A stretch of 64,000 nucleotides of DNA from JBEPTX01 sp041691795 (GTDB taxonomy: Bacteria > Patescibacteriota > Saccharimonadia > Saccharimonadales > Saccharimonadaceae). Made by a program: the position numbers and the translations under genes. The stretch spans positions 1 to 64,000 of the forward strand of contig JBEPTX010000004.1 of the NCBI GenBank assembly GCA_041691795.1, written 5' to 3'. The notes under the pieces are model-generated. The model did no database searches. It was not told where the DNA came from and saw only the letters and a program-made list of their open reading frames with translations. This document shows, piece by piece, positions 6,679 through 15,972 of the stretch; within the stretch, counting starts at the first letter, position 1, and every line of letters starts with the position of its first letter.

Positions 6679-8400
6679 ATGTCGGAAAAAAGAAAAGCAG
6701 CTCTTCTTGATCAGCAACCACTCTTTTCAGAGGAAGAAAAAGCTCGTCTCCGACAGCTTGGCCAGCAAGATGGTCTTGAAGCTCAGGCAAACGTCGTCGA
6801 AACACCGGTCGTCGAAGAAGAAACTGGTGGACGTCACAGTATTTCTGCAATCGGCAATGAAAATGCCGTATCAGTCGCTGATCTTCAGGCAAAAATGGGC
6901 GTACCACTTATCGAGATCGTCAAACCTATAGAAGTTGTGTCGCTCGACAAACCCATTTCACTCGCAAAACCAGAAGTTAATGTAACCACTGAGGTTCTTG
7001 TCGATTCACACATGCCTAAAGGCTTCCCAACACTCGAGCAAGCCAAAGAAGATGTTGAATCAGTTGATCCTGTCCGTCTCGGCTTCTGGAAACGAGCTTG
7101 CCTCGCTGCTGGCGCGCCTGGCCGTCTTGTATGGAAGGGCTATAGTAAACTTTTTGACCGTGCACTGACTAAAAGCCAGATGTACCAGAGTATGACACCC
7201 GAACAACAACGTAAATTAAAAAAACGTTCTGCAATTATCTCAACCCTTGCAGCTATTGGTATTGGCACTGCCTACGGACTCACCAAGTCTGAACAAATAT
7301 TATCACTACTTCCTGGTCACGAGAGTAGTGGCGGTGATCAGCCTAATCGTATCCGCGGTCATGAAGAGTACAACACGAACGGTCTCCATACTAGTGAATT
7401 TACGTACGATGCTGCCAAGGATCCACTCCTGCAACAGGCAGGTAAAACCGATCAATACAACTTCGGTACACCACTTGCCGGTGCGACTCCAGAGGAAAAA
7501 CTACAAGATTTGATGAATAATAACTGGAAGCGAAGCCCACAATCACTTGCGAGTGCAATGGCTGCCATGGGGCTTATCCCACTCGACAATGATTCTGTCG
7601 CAAGGACTGCCAGTGATATGATGGCAAATCCACAATTGATGTCAGGTAATTTCCACCAAGTCGAACAGTTTGTTCACAACTCTCAGCTAGGAAGTGCCGA
7701 TAGTCCCTTTGGCTATTCAAGTTTCATGGCCGTCAACAATGGTAATGGTGCCTCAACCGTTGCTCTTCAGAGCTATGTTCCTGAAAGTCAAAAGATGTTG
7801 ACACTTGTTAATAGCCAGACCGGCCAGACTTGTAATTTCGGTGAAGATTGCGCCCAGGCGATATTCATTCTTCCAGAACAACCCGCAGCGCCACAAGTAA
7901 GTTACGCAGTACCAGTTCAAACCGCTAATGTCGAAACAGTTGCCTATGAGCAAGAGTGGCATCCAGAAGCTCCAGTGGTGCCTGAGCAACCAGTTCCTCC
8001 AGTTATAAATATACCTTCGGTTCCGACCCTCCAAATTCCTGGCCTCCCTCCAATTGTCATCCCGCAAATTCCTGGGATAACAGCACCGCCATCACCCCCA
8101 TCACCCCCAGCTGATTTTGCTCCTAAGACTAATCACTTCACCGACCTGGATCGCGTCGTACCACTAGGGGCTGATCCGCATCCAAAGCCTGTGCCAAATG
8201 TTCACCAGGAGGCTGTACCAGTGGTACCCGCTCGTCCTAATGTTTCTGTTCCACGTCCTGATAACTCTATGAAACCACTGGGTACGGAATCGGGCATTCA
8301 GAGACCTGGTAGCGGTGTTCCAAAACCTGCTGCACCTGCTCCGCACAACATTCCCGCAACTGGATTAAATAATAACAATAACCACGTCAAGCCACAATAA
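6679..8400 (+). CDS. membrane-anchored proline-rich orphan protein
   Basis: I do not recognise the family. Residues 1-180 are charged and probably cytoplasmic. One hydrophobic helix lies at about 184-202 after a KKR cluster, so the rest would be outside the cell. A globular segment (about 265-390, including the cysteine-bearing CNFGEDC) is followed by a proline-rich stalk (about 395-560) with PP and PSP runs. NIPATGLNNNNN near the C-terminus resembles a sortase pentapeptide, but no hydrophobic anchor follows, so sorting is doubtful. The gene precedes an LPTTG protein by 22 nt, probably in one operon. Confidence 0.75.
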   Translation: MSEKRKAALLDQQPLFSEEEKARLRQLGQQDGLEAQANVVETPVVEEETGGRHSISAIGNENAVSVADLQAKMGVPLIEIVKPIEVVSLDKPISLAKPEVNVTTEVLVDSHMPKGFPTLEQAKEDVESVDPVRLGFWKRACLAAGAPGRLVWKGYSKLFDRALTKSQMYQSMTPEQQRKLKKRSAIISTLAAIGIGTAYGLTKSEQILSLLPGHESSGGDQPNRIRGHEEYNTNGLHTSEFTYDAAKDPLLQQAGKTDQYNFGTPLAGATPEEKLQDLMNNNWKRSPQSLASAMAAMGLIPLDNDSVARTASDMMANPQLMSGNFHQVEQFVHNSQLGSADSPFGYSSFMAVNNGNGASTVALQSYVPESQKMLTLVNSQTGQTCNFGEDCAQAIFILPEQPAAPQVSYAVPVQTANVETVAYEQEWHPEAPVVPEQPVPPVINIPSVPTLQIPGLPPIVIPQIPGITAPPSPPSPPADFAPKTNHFTDLDRVVPLGADPHPKPVPNVHQEAVPVVPARPNVSVPRPDNSMKPLGTESGIQRPGSGVPKPAAPAPHNIPATGLNNNNNHVKPQ

Positions 8401-8422
8401 TAGAACCTAAAGGAATACAAAC

Positions 8423-9715
8423 ATGCGTCACATTATAAACAAACTCATCGCCAAACTATCACCAAAAACAATCGGTATATTAATTGCCATCATGGCAGTA
8501 GCGACCATTCCGACTGCTGTCGTATTTGCCTGGGGTCCAGCCCGTGCAACATTTACGATGGAACAACCTGCATCATACGTAACGTTTGATTCAATTACGA
8601 ATAATCCAAAGTACGGTGATGAACGCAACTTCATGCGTGTTCGTGATATTGCGGCCAACGACGATTTCGGTGATACCGAAGCGGTGACGGCTGGCAAAGA
8701 ATACGAAGTTTTGGTGTTTTACCACAACAACGCATCAAGTAGCCTGAACGAAGGTGGAACGGGCATCGCCCACGGTGCATACACTCGTGCCGAGATCCCA
8801 GCCATCGTCCCAAATGGTGGTACGGCAACTGACGCAGCAGCCTACATAACTGCCGCCAATGCCAATCCTACGACTGTTTATGACACGATTGATTTCACCA
8901 ATACGACTGGTACGGATATGGCTATGCGATATGTGCCTGGTTCAACCACGATTCATAACTTTGGATCAACCAATGGCCAGACACTTGGTGATACAATCCT
9001 ATCTGGTAGCGGCGTTCCTCTCGGGTACAATGCACTCGACGGTGACCTGCCTGGTTGTAATGATTTCTCTGGCTACGTTCTATTCCGAGTCAAAGCCGAA
9101 CAACCAAACTTTACCTTCAGCAAGGAAGTACGTATTAGTGGTACAACTGGGTGGCAGAAAAGTATTGTTGCCAAACCTGGTGACAAACTAGACTACCTGC
9201 TAAGTTACGAGAATACTGGTACAACAGCCCAAAATGATGTCGTCCTCAAAGACGTTTTACCACAAGGTTTGGCGTATGTACCTGGTTCGAGTAAATTAAC
9301 CAACGACCAAGGTGATGGTGTTGCTATCCCTGATGGTGTCGAAAAAGACGGTGTAAATATTGGTAACTATGGCGCCGGTGCGAATGCCTTCCTGGCGTTT
9401 AGCGCAACGGTCACTACTCAGGGCTGTGAAACACTGGTGAATACTGCTGATGTTGAAACCAACAATGGGTCACTCGATAATAGTGCCAGTGTCAGGGTGA
9501 GTACTGGTGGTTGTACGCCACCTCCTGCAGCGCTACCAACGACTGGTCCTGTCGAGATTATCAGTGGATTGATGGGTATCGCAGCGATTACGCTAGGTGT
9601 CGTGTACTACATGAAGAGCCGTAAAGATTTGACGTTGGCACTCCATAGTGCACAAAGTCAGCCAACCGCAGCGAATGGTAAAAATGAAGAAGAAGTTGAA
9701 CACAAAGATAAGTAA
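8423..9715 (+). CDS. LPxTG-type surface protein with DUF11-like repeat domain
   Basis: This looks like a secreted, sortase-anchored or membrane-retained surface protein of 430 aa. An N-terminal signal segment (about residues 16-42, ending at ARA) is followed by a first domain with VRDIAANDDFGDTEAVTAGK. A DUF11-type domain spans about 235-360 (AKPGDKLDYLLSYENTGTTA, VVLKDVLPQGLAYVPGS). LPTTG lies at 371-375, then a hydrophobic helix and KSRK. The roughly 33-residue tail after the helix is longer than in classical sortase substrates. No sortase gene is in the window. An AAAGGAA site precedes the ATG. Confidence 0.8.
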   Translation: MRHIINKLIAKLSPKTIGILIAIMAVATIPTAVVFAWGPARATFTMEQPASYVTFDSITNNPKYGDERNFMRVRDIAANDDFGDTEAVTAGKEYEVLVFYHNNASSSLNEGGTGIAHGAYTRAEIPAIVPNGGTATDAAAYITAANANPTTVYDTIDFTNTTGTDMAMRYVPGSTTIHNFGSTNGQTLGDTILSGSGVPLGYNALDGDLPGCNDFSGYVLFRVKAEQPNFTFSKEVRISGTTGWQKSIVAKPGDKLDYLLSYENTGTTAQNDVVLKDVLPQGLAYVPGSSKLTNDQGDGVAIPDGVEKDGVNIGNYGAGANAFLAFSATVTTQGCETLVNTADVETNNGSLDNSASVRVSTGGCTPPPAALPTTGPVEIISGLMGIAAITLGVVYYMKSRKDLTLALHSAQSQPTAANGKNEEEVEHKDK

Positions 9716-9730
9716 TCGTTGATCCAATAA

Positions 9731-9758
9731 AAATAACCTCCCGTTTGGGAGGTTATTT
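9731..9758. terminator. bidirectional terminator
   Basis: A perfect 12-bp stem (aaataacctccc with gggaggttattt) with a gttt loop lies between two convergent genes. It has A/T-rich sequence on both sides, so it works for both strands. Confidence 0.85.
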
Positions 9759-9760
9759 TG

Positions 9761-10306
9761 TTAGGCTGCGTGTGGATTGGATAGGTAGTCGATTTCTTTG
9801 ATGACGTCCAGGAGGGCTTGGGCGCGACGAGCTTCGTCGGTAATGCCTTTGGCGGCGTCATGGGCGGGAGCGATCAGGCTCTGGTCATCTGTTGAGCGGA
9901 GCAAGAGTAGGTACGTATCGAACTTTTCCTCTGATGAAACGTTCAATTTGTCGACGAGTGGACGGAGTTCGTTCAAAGCGTCTTTTTTGATGCTGTCGAG
10001 GGCATCACTAACGGGAGCAACAGACAATGGGTCTGGTTCTGCTGGAACTTGCACAACAGGCTCAGGTAATACTGTTGGCAGAGAAGGGAGGGCAACAGGG
10101 TCTGCCACAGGTTCCGCTACTGGGTATGGGGTAGGAGCGGCACCGACAGCTGCGGAGATACCCGGAGTTGGTGTTTCTTCGAAATGTAACTCAGTTGCTG
10201 CGTCGCCTGACTGGTCTTTCTCGATTTGTTCGTTCACACCTGCGAGTACTTTGGCCAATTCTTGGTCATCAGTCGCTGATTGCTGATTGGTTGATTGAAT
10301 ATCCAT
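9761..10306 (-). CDS. 181-aa orphan, alanine/proline-rich linker and C-terminal helical domain
   Basis: I do not recognise the family. I use the ATG at 10306, which follows an AGGGGTGGG ribosome-binding site; a longer in-frame start at 10357 lacks one. Residues 1-45 are acidic and Gln-rich, about 50-95 form an Ala/Pro/Val linker, and about 100-181 are predicted helical (DALDSIKKDALNELRPLVDK, ARRAQALLDVIKEIDYL). There is no signal peptide or membrane helix. A TATAAT box lies about 20 nt before the start codon. Its partner is unknown. Confidence 0.65.
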   Translation of the reverse strand: MDIQSTNQQSATDDQELAKVLAGVNEQIEKDQSGDAATELHFEETPTPGISAAVGAAPTPYPVAEPVADPVALPSLPTVLPEPVVQVPAEPDPLSVAPVSDALDSIKKDALNELRPLVDKLNVSSEEKFDTYLLLLRSTDDQSLIAPAHDAAKGITDEARRAQALLDVIKEIDYLSNPHAA

Positions 10307-10423
10307 GCCCACCCCTAATTTATTATACTTATGCTTCTTTACTAAAAAGTGTATCATAGTAATGGAATAAATGACAAGAATGTGAGACCGCCAAGGCAGG
10401 GTGGCGGTGTGAAGGGGCGGAAA

Positions 10424-11464
10424 ATGCTTGATGATGACAATGTACTAAAACAACGTGACCCACATGGGGCACTGGCTGTTGCTGCCGAGGAATGGATACA
10501 GGCAAAACGCGAAGTTGAGGTGATTGATGGGGCGCACGACGGTCGTCAGTTAACTCGGATCGTGGTTGCTGGGATGGGCGGTTCGGGCCTGTCATCGTTA
10601 CTTGCCAAGGCATGGCTAGGCAAACGATTAAACGTGCCGTTTGAGGTCGTACGAAATTATGATTTGCCAAATTATGTCGATAATCAGACACTGGTGATCT
10701 GTAGTAGTTATTCGGGGAATACCGAAGAAACGCTGAATTGTTTGGGACAAGCCCGCGATCGATTTGCCCAGGTGGGAATATTGGCGGCCAAGGGCCATTT
10801 ATTAGGTATTGCGCAGCATCAGTCGATTGCACATGTGGTACTGACCGATAACATTCCGCAGCGAATGGCGATGTTTGATATGCTACGTGGATTATTGGCG
10901 TTACTAGTGAACTTTGGCGTGGTGCCTGTATCGGTCCTAGAAGAAATTGCTCATACAGCCGATTGGTTACATGAGGAAACGGCCAACTGGCTGCCATCGG
11001 TGACGACGGACAAAAACGAAGCCAAGCAATTGGCGCTCCTATCTGTGGGTAAAACGCCAATTATTTATGGTGGTGCGCTGACTGCGCCGGTTGCCTATAA
11101 ATGGAAGATTAGCTGGAATGAAAATGCCAAAAACACGGCATTTTGGAACGAATACCCGGAATTTAATCACAATGAATTTTTAGGTTGGACATCACACCCT
11201 GTTGACAAGCCTTTCGTTGTCTTTGATATTATCAGTAGTTTTGAACATCCGCAGATATTGAAACGATTTGAAATGAGTGATCGATTACTGAGTGGCAAAC
11301 GGCCAAAGGCCAATGAGATACATCTAAAGGGTGATACATTGATTGCGCAGTTGCTGTGGGGATGTATTTTTGCCGATTTCATCAGTATATATGTGGGAAT
11401 TGTAAACGGCGTTGACCCAATTAATGTTGCGCTGGCAGAGAAACTGAAAATAGAATTGGCTTAG
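10424..11464 (+). CDS. bifunctional phosphoglucose/phosphomannose isomerase (SIS domain)
   Basis: This cytoplasmic enzyme probably interconverts glucose-6-P or mannose-6-P with fructose-6-P. The 346-aa protein has a first SIS domain with the phosphate-binding VAGMGGSGLSS near residues 43-53 and ICSSYSGNTEETL near 91-103. The C-terminal half is Pgi/Pmi-like (ENAKNTAFWNEYPEFNHNEF near 230-250), with the conserved E and H of this family. The ATG at 10424 follows a GGGGCGG site; the longer ORF upstream is rejected. With zwf at 25 kb it would supply the sugar-phosphate pool. Family assignment is firm; dual specificity is known for relatives, not shown here. Confidence 0.85.
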   Translation: MLDDDNVLKQRDPHGALAVAAEEWIQAKREVEVIDGAHDGRQLTRIVVAGMGGSGLSSLLAKAWLGKRLNVPFEVVRNYDLPNYVDNQTLVICSSYSGNTEETLNCLGQARDRFAQVGILAAKGHLLGIAQHQSIAHVVLTDNIPQRMAMFDMLRGLLALLVNFGVVPVSVLEEIAHTADWLHEETANWLPSVTTDKNEAKQLALLSVGKTPIIYGGALTAPVAYKWKISWNENAKNTAFWNEYPEFNHNEFLGWTSHPVDKPFVVFDIISSFEHPQILKRFEMSDRLLSGKRPKANEIHLKGDTLIAQLLWGCIFADFISIYVGIVNGVDPINVALAEKLKIELA

Positions 11465-11473
11465 AAATGAGTT

Positions 11474-11499
11474 GCCCCCGCACAAAATCGTGCGGGGGC
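11474..11499 (+). terminator. terminator after the isomerase gene
   Basis: A 10-bp very GC-rich stem (gcccccgcac with gtgcgggggc), extendable by GTT/AAC, lies 10 nt after the stop. Confidence 0.8.
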
Positions 11500-11533
11500 G
11501 TAACTCGGTGACACTGGTACCTCGGGCGGTTTG

Positions 11534-11935
11534 TTATGCCACTCGGGCATCTTCTGAGCGAAGTACTCGCTCCAGTCCCTCAACCTTGAGAGGTTTTTTG
11601 AGTGGGACTTGGATCGGATAGAGGCCTTCACCCTGGAGGACGAAAACTTTGCCGCTGATCATGATCATCACATCCTGTGGGTGGACCCACAGATCGTAGT
11701 GATCGCAATCCGTGATCTGGAGAGAACTCCCCTCGACGATCAGTGTGATCGTGAGTTTGAATTGCTCCCAGGTCCATGCAAAGGACTCTGTTGCGATCGT
11801 TTGCCTGTTGGAAAGCTTGTCGTCACCGACGGTGTTCTCCGCAAGGCAGATCTCCTTACTACTCACCCTACGCACGTGTTGCGTGGGCTGATGCTCGGTG
11901 ATATAACGGGCAATTCCTTCGGGTAGGGCTTTCAT
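11534..11935 (-). CDS. 133-aa orphan protein
   Basis: I do not recognise the family. The ATG at 11935 has an AAGGAG ribosome-binding site 5 nt upstream. The protein is soluble and mixed alpha/beta, with a C-terminal half of short strands (TLIVEGSSLQITDCDHYDLW, DVMIMISGKVFVLQGEGLYPI). It is monocistronic, with a TATAAT box at 11993-11998 and a small hairpin near the start of its 50-nt leader. A 105-aa ORF on the other strand is its shadow. Confidence 0.55.
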   Translation of the reverse strand: MKALPEGIARYITEHQPTQHVRRVSSKEICLAENTVGDDKLSNRQTIATESFAWTWEQFKLTITLIVEGSSLQITDCDHYDLWVHPQDVMIMISGKVFVLQGEGLYPIQVPLKKPLKVEGLERVLRSEDARVA

Positions 11936-11958
11936 GTCGCTCCTTTGTCTAGATGTCG

Positions 11959-11981
11959 TTCCGGGGTAGTGTCTACCGGAA
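11959..11981 (-). promoter_or_regulatory. leader hairpin of the 133-aa orphan
   Basis: ggtag/ctacc and ttcc/ggaa pair with a two-base bulge. The hairpin sits between the TATAAT box (11993-11998) and the ribosome-binding site. No T-run follows, so it may stabilise the mRNA rather than terminate it. Confidence 0.35.
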
Positions 11982-12017
11982 TCACAAAAATAATTATATC
12001 ATAATTGGTATAAATAT

Positions 12018-13253
12018 CTAGTGGTATTGACGGAGGGCTTCGATGGGGTCTTTGCGCGCGGCACGGATGGCGGGGTAGAGTCCAAAGATGGTGCCGACAA
12101 TAATAGATACACCGAGGGTAATGATGGCGATTTGCCAGTTGAAAACGGGGTCAAAGGTGAGGAACGAGCGGCTGATGATAAAGGCGAATAAATAACCAAA
12201 TAGATAGCCGAAAATTCCGCCGCCGATGCTCATTGCCAGGGATTCGATCAGGAACTGTGTGGTGATATGACCATTTGTAGCGCCGAGTGATTTGCGAATA
12301 CCGATTTCGCGGGTGCGTTCGGCCACGCCTACTAGCATAATGTTCATGACGCCAATGCCTCCGACCAGTAACGAAACGGTGGCTACAGCCGTCATGGTAG
12401 CGGCAAATGTGTAAAAGAACTGGCTAGTTGGCTGGGAAATGTCCTTGCCAGACAACACGGAATAATCTTGTTCACCATTGTGATTTTTGCTGAGTGTGTC
12501 GTTGACGCCTTTTAGCACCCCTGTTAATTTGTCTACATTGCTGGCTTTGACGTCGATTTGTTGGATTTGGGCGATGTTTTGATTGAAGCTTTTGCCGGTT
12601 TCGAGGCTGACGATGGCTGCATTGTCAAAATCAACATTATTATAGTTAATTGGCTTGTTGCTGCGTTTCAAGATGCCAATAACCCGAAACTCTTTGCCGC
12701 GGATCTTAAACAGTTGGCCAATTGATTGGTCGGTACCGAATAGATCAATCGATAATTGTGGGCCAATAACAGCCGTGTTTTGATCGGTGACGCTATCGAT
12801 AAACTGGCCGTCACGCATTTTGAGATCACTAATACCGATTAAATCTGGAGTCGTCGCAACGATAGGAGTGTGGGGCGGGGTTTTGTCACCGGCACGAACG
12901 CTACCACTGACGATCATGATAGGGGCAACGGCCTCGACGTTGGCAATCGACTGAATGCCTTTGATGTCATCTTCGGTCAGACTACTGGCGGCAAATGCCA
13001 GGCCGGATGGGGCAGTGATATCGTCAATGCGAGGATTTGCCAGTCCACTGGATGGTCGAATAACAGCAATATTACCTTTAAGATCAGCAATCTGGTCACT
13101 AATTACTTTGGTTGCGCCACCACTGAGCGACAGTATTAACGTAATGCTGGCGACGCCGATTCCAATGCCAAGCATTGTGAGGCCAGTACGCATGCGTGTG
13201 CTATGAAGCGATTGGTAGGCGTTTTGGATGTGATTAATTAATAGTAGTCGCAT
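12018..13253 (-). CDS. MacB-like ABC transporter permease (FtsX fold)
   Basis: This is the membrane subunit of a MacB/LolCDE-type ABC exporter. The 411-aa protein has one N-terminal helix (about 23-43, in MLGIGIGVASITLILSLSGG), a large extracellular periplasmic-core-like domain (about 45-270), and three C-terminal helices within the FtsX domain, including the marker ERTREIGIRKSLGA near residue 315. It starts 2 nt after the stop of the ATPase gene, so translation is coupled. In a cell with one membrane such systems export peptides or act as mechanotransmission channels; the substrate is unknown. Confidence 0.9.
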   Translation of the reverse strand: MRLLLINHIQNAYQSLHSTRMRTGLTMLGIGIGVASITLILSLSGGATKVISDQIADLKGNIAVIRPSSGLANPRIDDITAPSGLAFAASSLTEDDIKGIQSIANVEAVAPIMIVSGSVRAGDKTPPHTPIVATTPDLIGISDLKMRDGQFIDSVTDQNTAVIGPQLSIDLFGTDQSIGQLFKIRGKEFRVIGILKRSNKPINYNNVDFDNAAIVSLETGKSFNQNIAQIQQIDVKASNVDKLTGVLKGVNDTLSKNHNGEQDYSVLSGKDISQPTSQFFYTFAATMTAVATVSLLVGGIGVMNIMLVGVAERTREIGIRKSLGATNGHITTQFLIESLAMSIGGGIFGYLFGYLFAFIISRSFLTFDPVFNWQIAIITLGVSIIVGTIFGLYPAIRAARKDPIEALRQYH

Positions 13254-13255
13254 GG

Positions 13256-14092
13256 TTATTTCGCCTTTTTCTTTTTAGTCGATTTGGTCTGGCGTTTGAC
13301 TTTGATACGAGGTTTTTTGGTCGGTGCTTCTTTGACCTCGATTTTGTTGGCGTCTAGTCGGCGCTTATCAACATCTGTCGTTTTTTTGGCACGAGGTATT
13401 TTGGTATCCTGATCGATCCGGCCGTCGATCATGCGAATGACGCGGCTAGCGTAAGTGGTCAGATCGGGGTTGTGAGTGACCATGATGATGGTGTTGCCGC
13501 GTTTGTGAATGTCGGATAATTCCTCCATGATGACGTGAGATGAGCGGCTATCAAGATTGCCAGTTGGCTCGTCAGCCAATACGATCGACGGGTCGTTAAC
13601 CAGGGCACGGGCAATTGCGACACGCTGAGTCTGGCCGCCGGACAGTTGCCACGGCATGTAATATTCACGTTCGGACAGATGAAATGTCGCGAGCATCTTG
13701 CTGGCAAGTTGTAAGCGTTTGGTCTTGTGAATGCCTTTGTAGGTAAGGGGAAGTGCAACGTTTTCGATGACGTTTAGTCGTGATACGAGGTTGAAATTCT
13801 GAAAAACAAAGCCAACGTGATTGCTGCGAATATAGGCTTGACGACGATTACTGAGTGATTCAACAGATTTGCCATCAAGAAGATAGTCACCATCGTCGGC
13901 GCGGTCCAAAAGTCCTAAAATGTTCAAAAGCGTTGTCTTACCACAGCCGCTAGGGCCCATAATTGCAATGAACTCACCTCTGTCAATCGTCAAATCAACA
14001 CCATCAAGCACAGTGTGCTCGGCATCACCAATACCATAGCGTTTCGTCAGCCCATTGAGAGTAATAACTGGTGTTGTGGTATCAGATTCCAT
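13256..14092 (-). CDS. MacB-type ABC transporter ATP-binding protein
   Basis: This is the nucleotide-binding partner of the permease that follows. Walker A is GPSGCGKTT, the Q-loop is VFQNFN, the signature is LSGGQTQRVAIARAL and Walker B is IVLADEPTGNLD. I place the start at 14092 because TATAAT ends 7 nt before that ATG; the ORF could otherwise extend to 14164. The last 45 residues form an unusual Lys/Arg-rich tail (KKPRIKVKRQTKSTKKKKAK) outside the ATPase fold, possibly a membrane- or RNA-contacting extension. Confidence 0.9.
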   Translation of the reverse strand: MESDTTTPVITLNGLTKRYGIGDAEHTVLDGVDLTIDRGEFIAIMGPSGCGKTTLLNILGLLDRADDGDYLLDGKSVESLSNRRQAYIRSNHVGFVFQNFNLVSRLNVIENVALPLTYKGIHKTKRLQLASKMLATFHLSEREYYMPWQLSGGQTQRVAIARALVNDPSIVLADEPTGNLDSRSSHVIMEELSDIHKRGNTIIMVTHNPDLTTYASRVIRMIDGRIDQDTKIPRAKKTTDVDKRRLDANKIEVKEAPTKKPRIKVKRQTKSTKKKKAK

Positions 14093-14099
14093 TCCCTCT

Positions 14100-14105
14100 A
14101 TTATA
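14100..14105 (-). promoter_or_regulatory. -10 box (TATAAT) of the ABC exporter operon, leaderless spacing
   Basis: On the minus strand TATAAT, 7 nt, then the ATG at 14092. This sets the choice of start. Confidence 0.6.
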
Positions 14106-14198
14106 GGGAGGTCGCACACAAATCCGCAACCGTAAGTGTGGCGTGAATTATACAACCCCCTCAATCCGGAATCTATCTGGTAAAATGGAATAATGCAT

Positions 14199-14289
14199 GG
14201 AGAGGTCGCATAGTTGGTCTAGTGCGCACGCTTGGAAAGCGTGTATATGGGCAACCGTATCGAGAGTTCGAATCTCTTCCTCTCCGCCA
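14199..14289 (+). tRNA. tRNA-Ser (anticodon GGA)
   Basis: The acceptor stem GGAGAGG pairs with CCTCTCC, followed by G and an encoded CCA. The anticodon arm cacgc-TTGGAAA-gcgtg gives anticodon GGA, reading UCC/UCU. A long variable arm (about tatatgggcaaccgtat) is typical for serine. The T-arm is gagag-TTCGAAT-ctctt. A TAAAAT -10-like box lies about 12 nt upstream. Confidence 0.95.
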
Positions 14290-14346
14290 AGTTTTTATTT
14301 GTAGCTAAAAAGTTCCACATTAATCAAGCAATGCGCTGTGAAACTT

Positions 14347-15939
14347 CTACGGCGTCGTAGAGTCGGTGATAAGTCCTAGTGCGACGAGTGCTGCACGCAG
14401 TGAAGCTGTTGAGGCTGGCTCGCCCGTGCGAGAACCGCTGACGACTGGTTTAGTCACAGGTGTGGTGTCAAAAAAGCCGACTTGAGTCGCGTCTGAATTC
14501 CATGATACGGCATCATGGACGGACGCTTGGGCGTTAAGCCCTGTCAATCGGCCACCAGTCAATCCGGCGGCAAACGCCCACCTGTTGTCGGTTTGTGCCT
14601 GCAGCATTGGATACCATAGTGTATCCGAGGCGCGACCTTTAAATGCAGTGCCGTAGCCCATATTGTAATTACTTTGGCCATCAACAATCTGGTCGATGTT
14701 CCAGGCGACGTGTGGACGGCTAAGGTTGTTTGGGTGAAGCGGTAGTGTTTTTGTGAGAATCGTGTCGTTTATGAGGTTGGTGTACAGCCCGTTAGCGTCA
14801 ACCCCAGCCAGTTCAACTCGAGGTAAGTTGTCCACGACTGTTCGCGATAGCTTGATAACATCGTTATGTGCGACGTCGGTGTCAAACCAGGCGCCAAACA
14901 GGCCGAGGTAGCCACCGCGCAGGTCGACGACGTCGATAACAGGTTCACCAAAGGCAGCGTTTGTGTAATTTTCGACTTTCAGGCCATAGACACTCACGTG
15001 CAGCGAAAGCCCGCCTTTGACACGCAAAATACTGTAATTATTGTCACCAGACAGCCCAAATATACGGATTGTCGAGGTACAATCGTCGATATTAACAGCG
15101 ATACCTGAGTGGAAAATACTGATGTTTTCCAGATGTGCTGTGACTTGGTCAGTCGTCATATAAATACCAACGGGTACTTCATAGATGGCGACATTGCGGA
15201 TGGCCGCAGCTTCGCCCATTTTGCCGGGGTTGATACCACCTGGTCCGGTGTCGCGGTCAAAGCCTGCCAGGGCGAATTTTTCCAGGATGCCCCAGTGGTA
15301 GGTGGTGTCGCCGGTTGGTGACGGTGCAGCATTTCGTTGGCGGATCATATAGAGGCCGCTGAATCCGGCCTTTGCCTTGATAACAGATGATAGTTTGTTG
15401 ACGTTGAGGTCGTGTCCGAGGTAATCATACATCCATGACTGGCCACGCAGTGACACGCCTGAGTCGATCAGGAGAGTCGATGATATGAGGTACACGCCAG
15501 GTGGCATGTAGACTTCGCGGCTACCATTGCTAGGAGCGGCATTAGCAGCGTCAAGTGTGGCCTGAAGCGCCGCTGTGTCATCGGCAACGCCATTTCCAAT
15601 TGCACCAAAATCTTTGACGTTGAGGACTAATTCACCCTTGGCTACTTTGGTTGCAAGTGCAGGAACAGTTGGCAACGCGGCCGTCCCCCCCAGAGCTCCA
15701 GCCAGTTGAACAATTCCTTTTGCCCCAGTCGTTGCATCTGGTGCCGAACCGACGCTATTGAGCTTGACCTGAGCAGGGCCATCAAGCTTCGCTTCGGAGA
15801 CGACACCATTTGTGATAGTAGCCTGGCTAACAGCATTGTCTTTGAGCGTTCCATCAGACTTATGCGCCTGAGAGAGAAAGTCATTGAGAATGTTCCCCCA
15901 GCTACCTGAGTCTCCTCCTGGTTGTGGCAATCGAGACAT
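14347..15939 (-). CDS. spike-like protein: RLPxPG module, fibre repeat and pectate-lyase beta-helix
   Basis: The 530-aa protein starts with the module SRLPQPGGDSGSWGNILNDF (residues 2-21), shared with the genes at 52435 and 62070. A short fibre-like stretch follows (GIVQLAGALGGTAALPTVPA, about 75-94). From about residue 108 (LNVKDFGAIGNGVADDTAAL) it becomes a pectate-lyase-3/rhamnogalacturonase-type right-handed beta-helix. In phages such proteins are tailspikes that bind or cut polysaccharide. No signal peptide or membrane helix is visible. The ribosome-binding site is AGGGGA, with TATAAT at 15973-15978 on the minus strand. No structural phage genes are nearby, so a cellular surface role is equally possible. 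Confidence 0.8.
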   Translation of the reverse strand: MSRLPQPGGDSGSWGNILNDFLSQAHKSDGTLKDNAVSQATITNGVVSEAKLDGPAQVKLNSVGSAPDATTGAKGIVQLAGALGGTAALPTVPALATKVAKGELVLNVKDFGAIGNGVADDTAALQATLDAANAAPSNGSREVYMPPGVYLISSTLLIDSGVSLRGQSWMYDYLGHDLNVNKLSSVIKAKAGFSGLYMIRQRNAAPSPTGDTTYHWGILEKFALAGFDRDTGPGGINPGKMGEAAAIRNVAIYEVPVGIYMTTDQVTAHLENISIFHSGIAVNIDDCTSTIRIFGLSGDNNYSILRVKGGLSLHVSVYGLKVENYTNAAFGEPVIDVVDLRGGYLGLFGAWFDTDVAHNDVIKLSRTVVDNLPRVELAGVDANGLYTNLINDTILTKTLPLHPNNLSRPHVAWNIDQIVDGQSNYNMGYGTAFKGRASDTLWYPMLQAQTDNRWAFAAGLTGGRLTGLNAQASVHDAVSWNSDATQVGFFDTTPVTKPVVSGSRTGEPASTASLRAALVALGLITDSTTP

Positions 15940-15972
15940 TACATGTTCCCCTGTATTGTTTACTTAGTTCTT

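Noticed and set aside
9798..10286. 162-aa ORF on the plus strand
   Set aside because: It is antisense to the 181-aa gene, Ser/Ala-rich by codon mirroring, and has no ribosome-binding site.
11609..11926. 105-aa ORF on the plus strand
   Set aside because: It is fully antisense to the 133-aa minus-strand gene, which has a clear AAGGAG site and promoter; the plus ORF has neither.
14347..15939. Prophage
   Set aside because: Spike and fibre-like proteins occur, but no terminase, portal, capsid, integrase, holin or attachment-site pair is visible anywhere in the window. The tRNA-Ser at 14199 has no integrase nearby.
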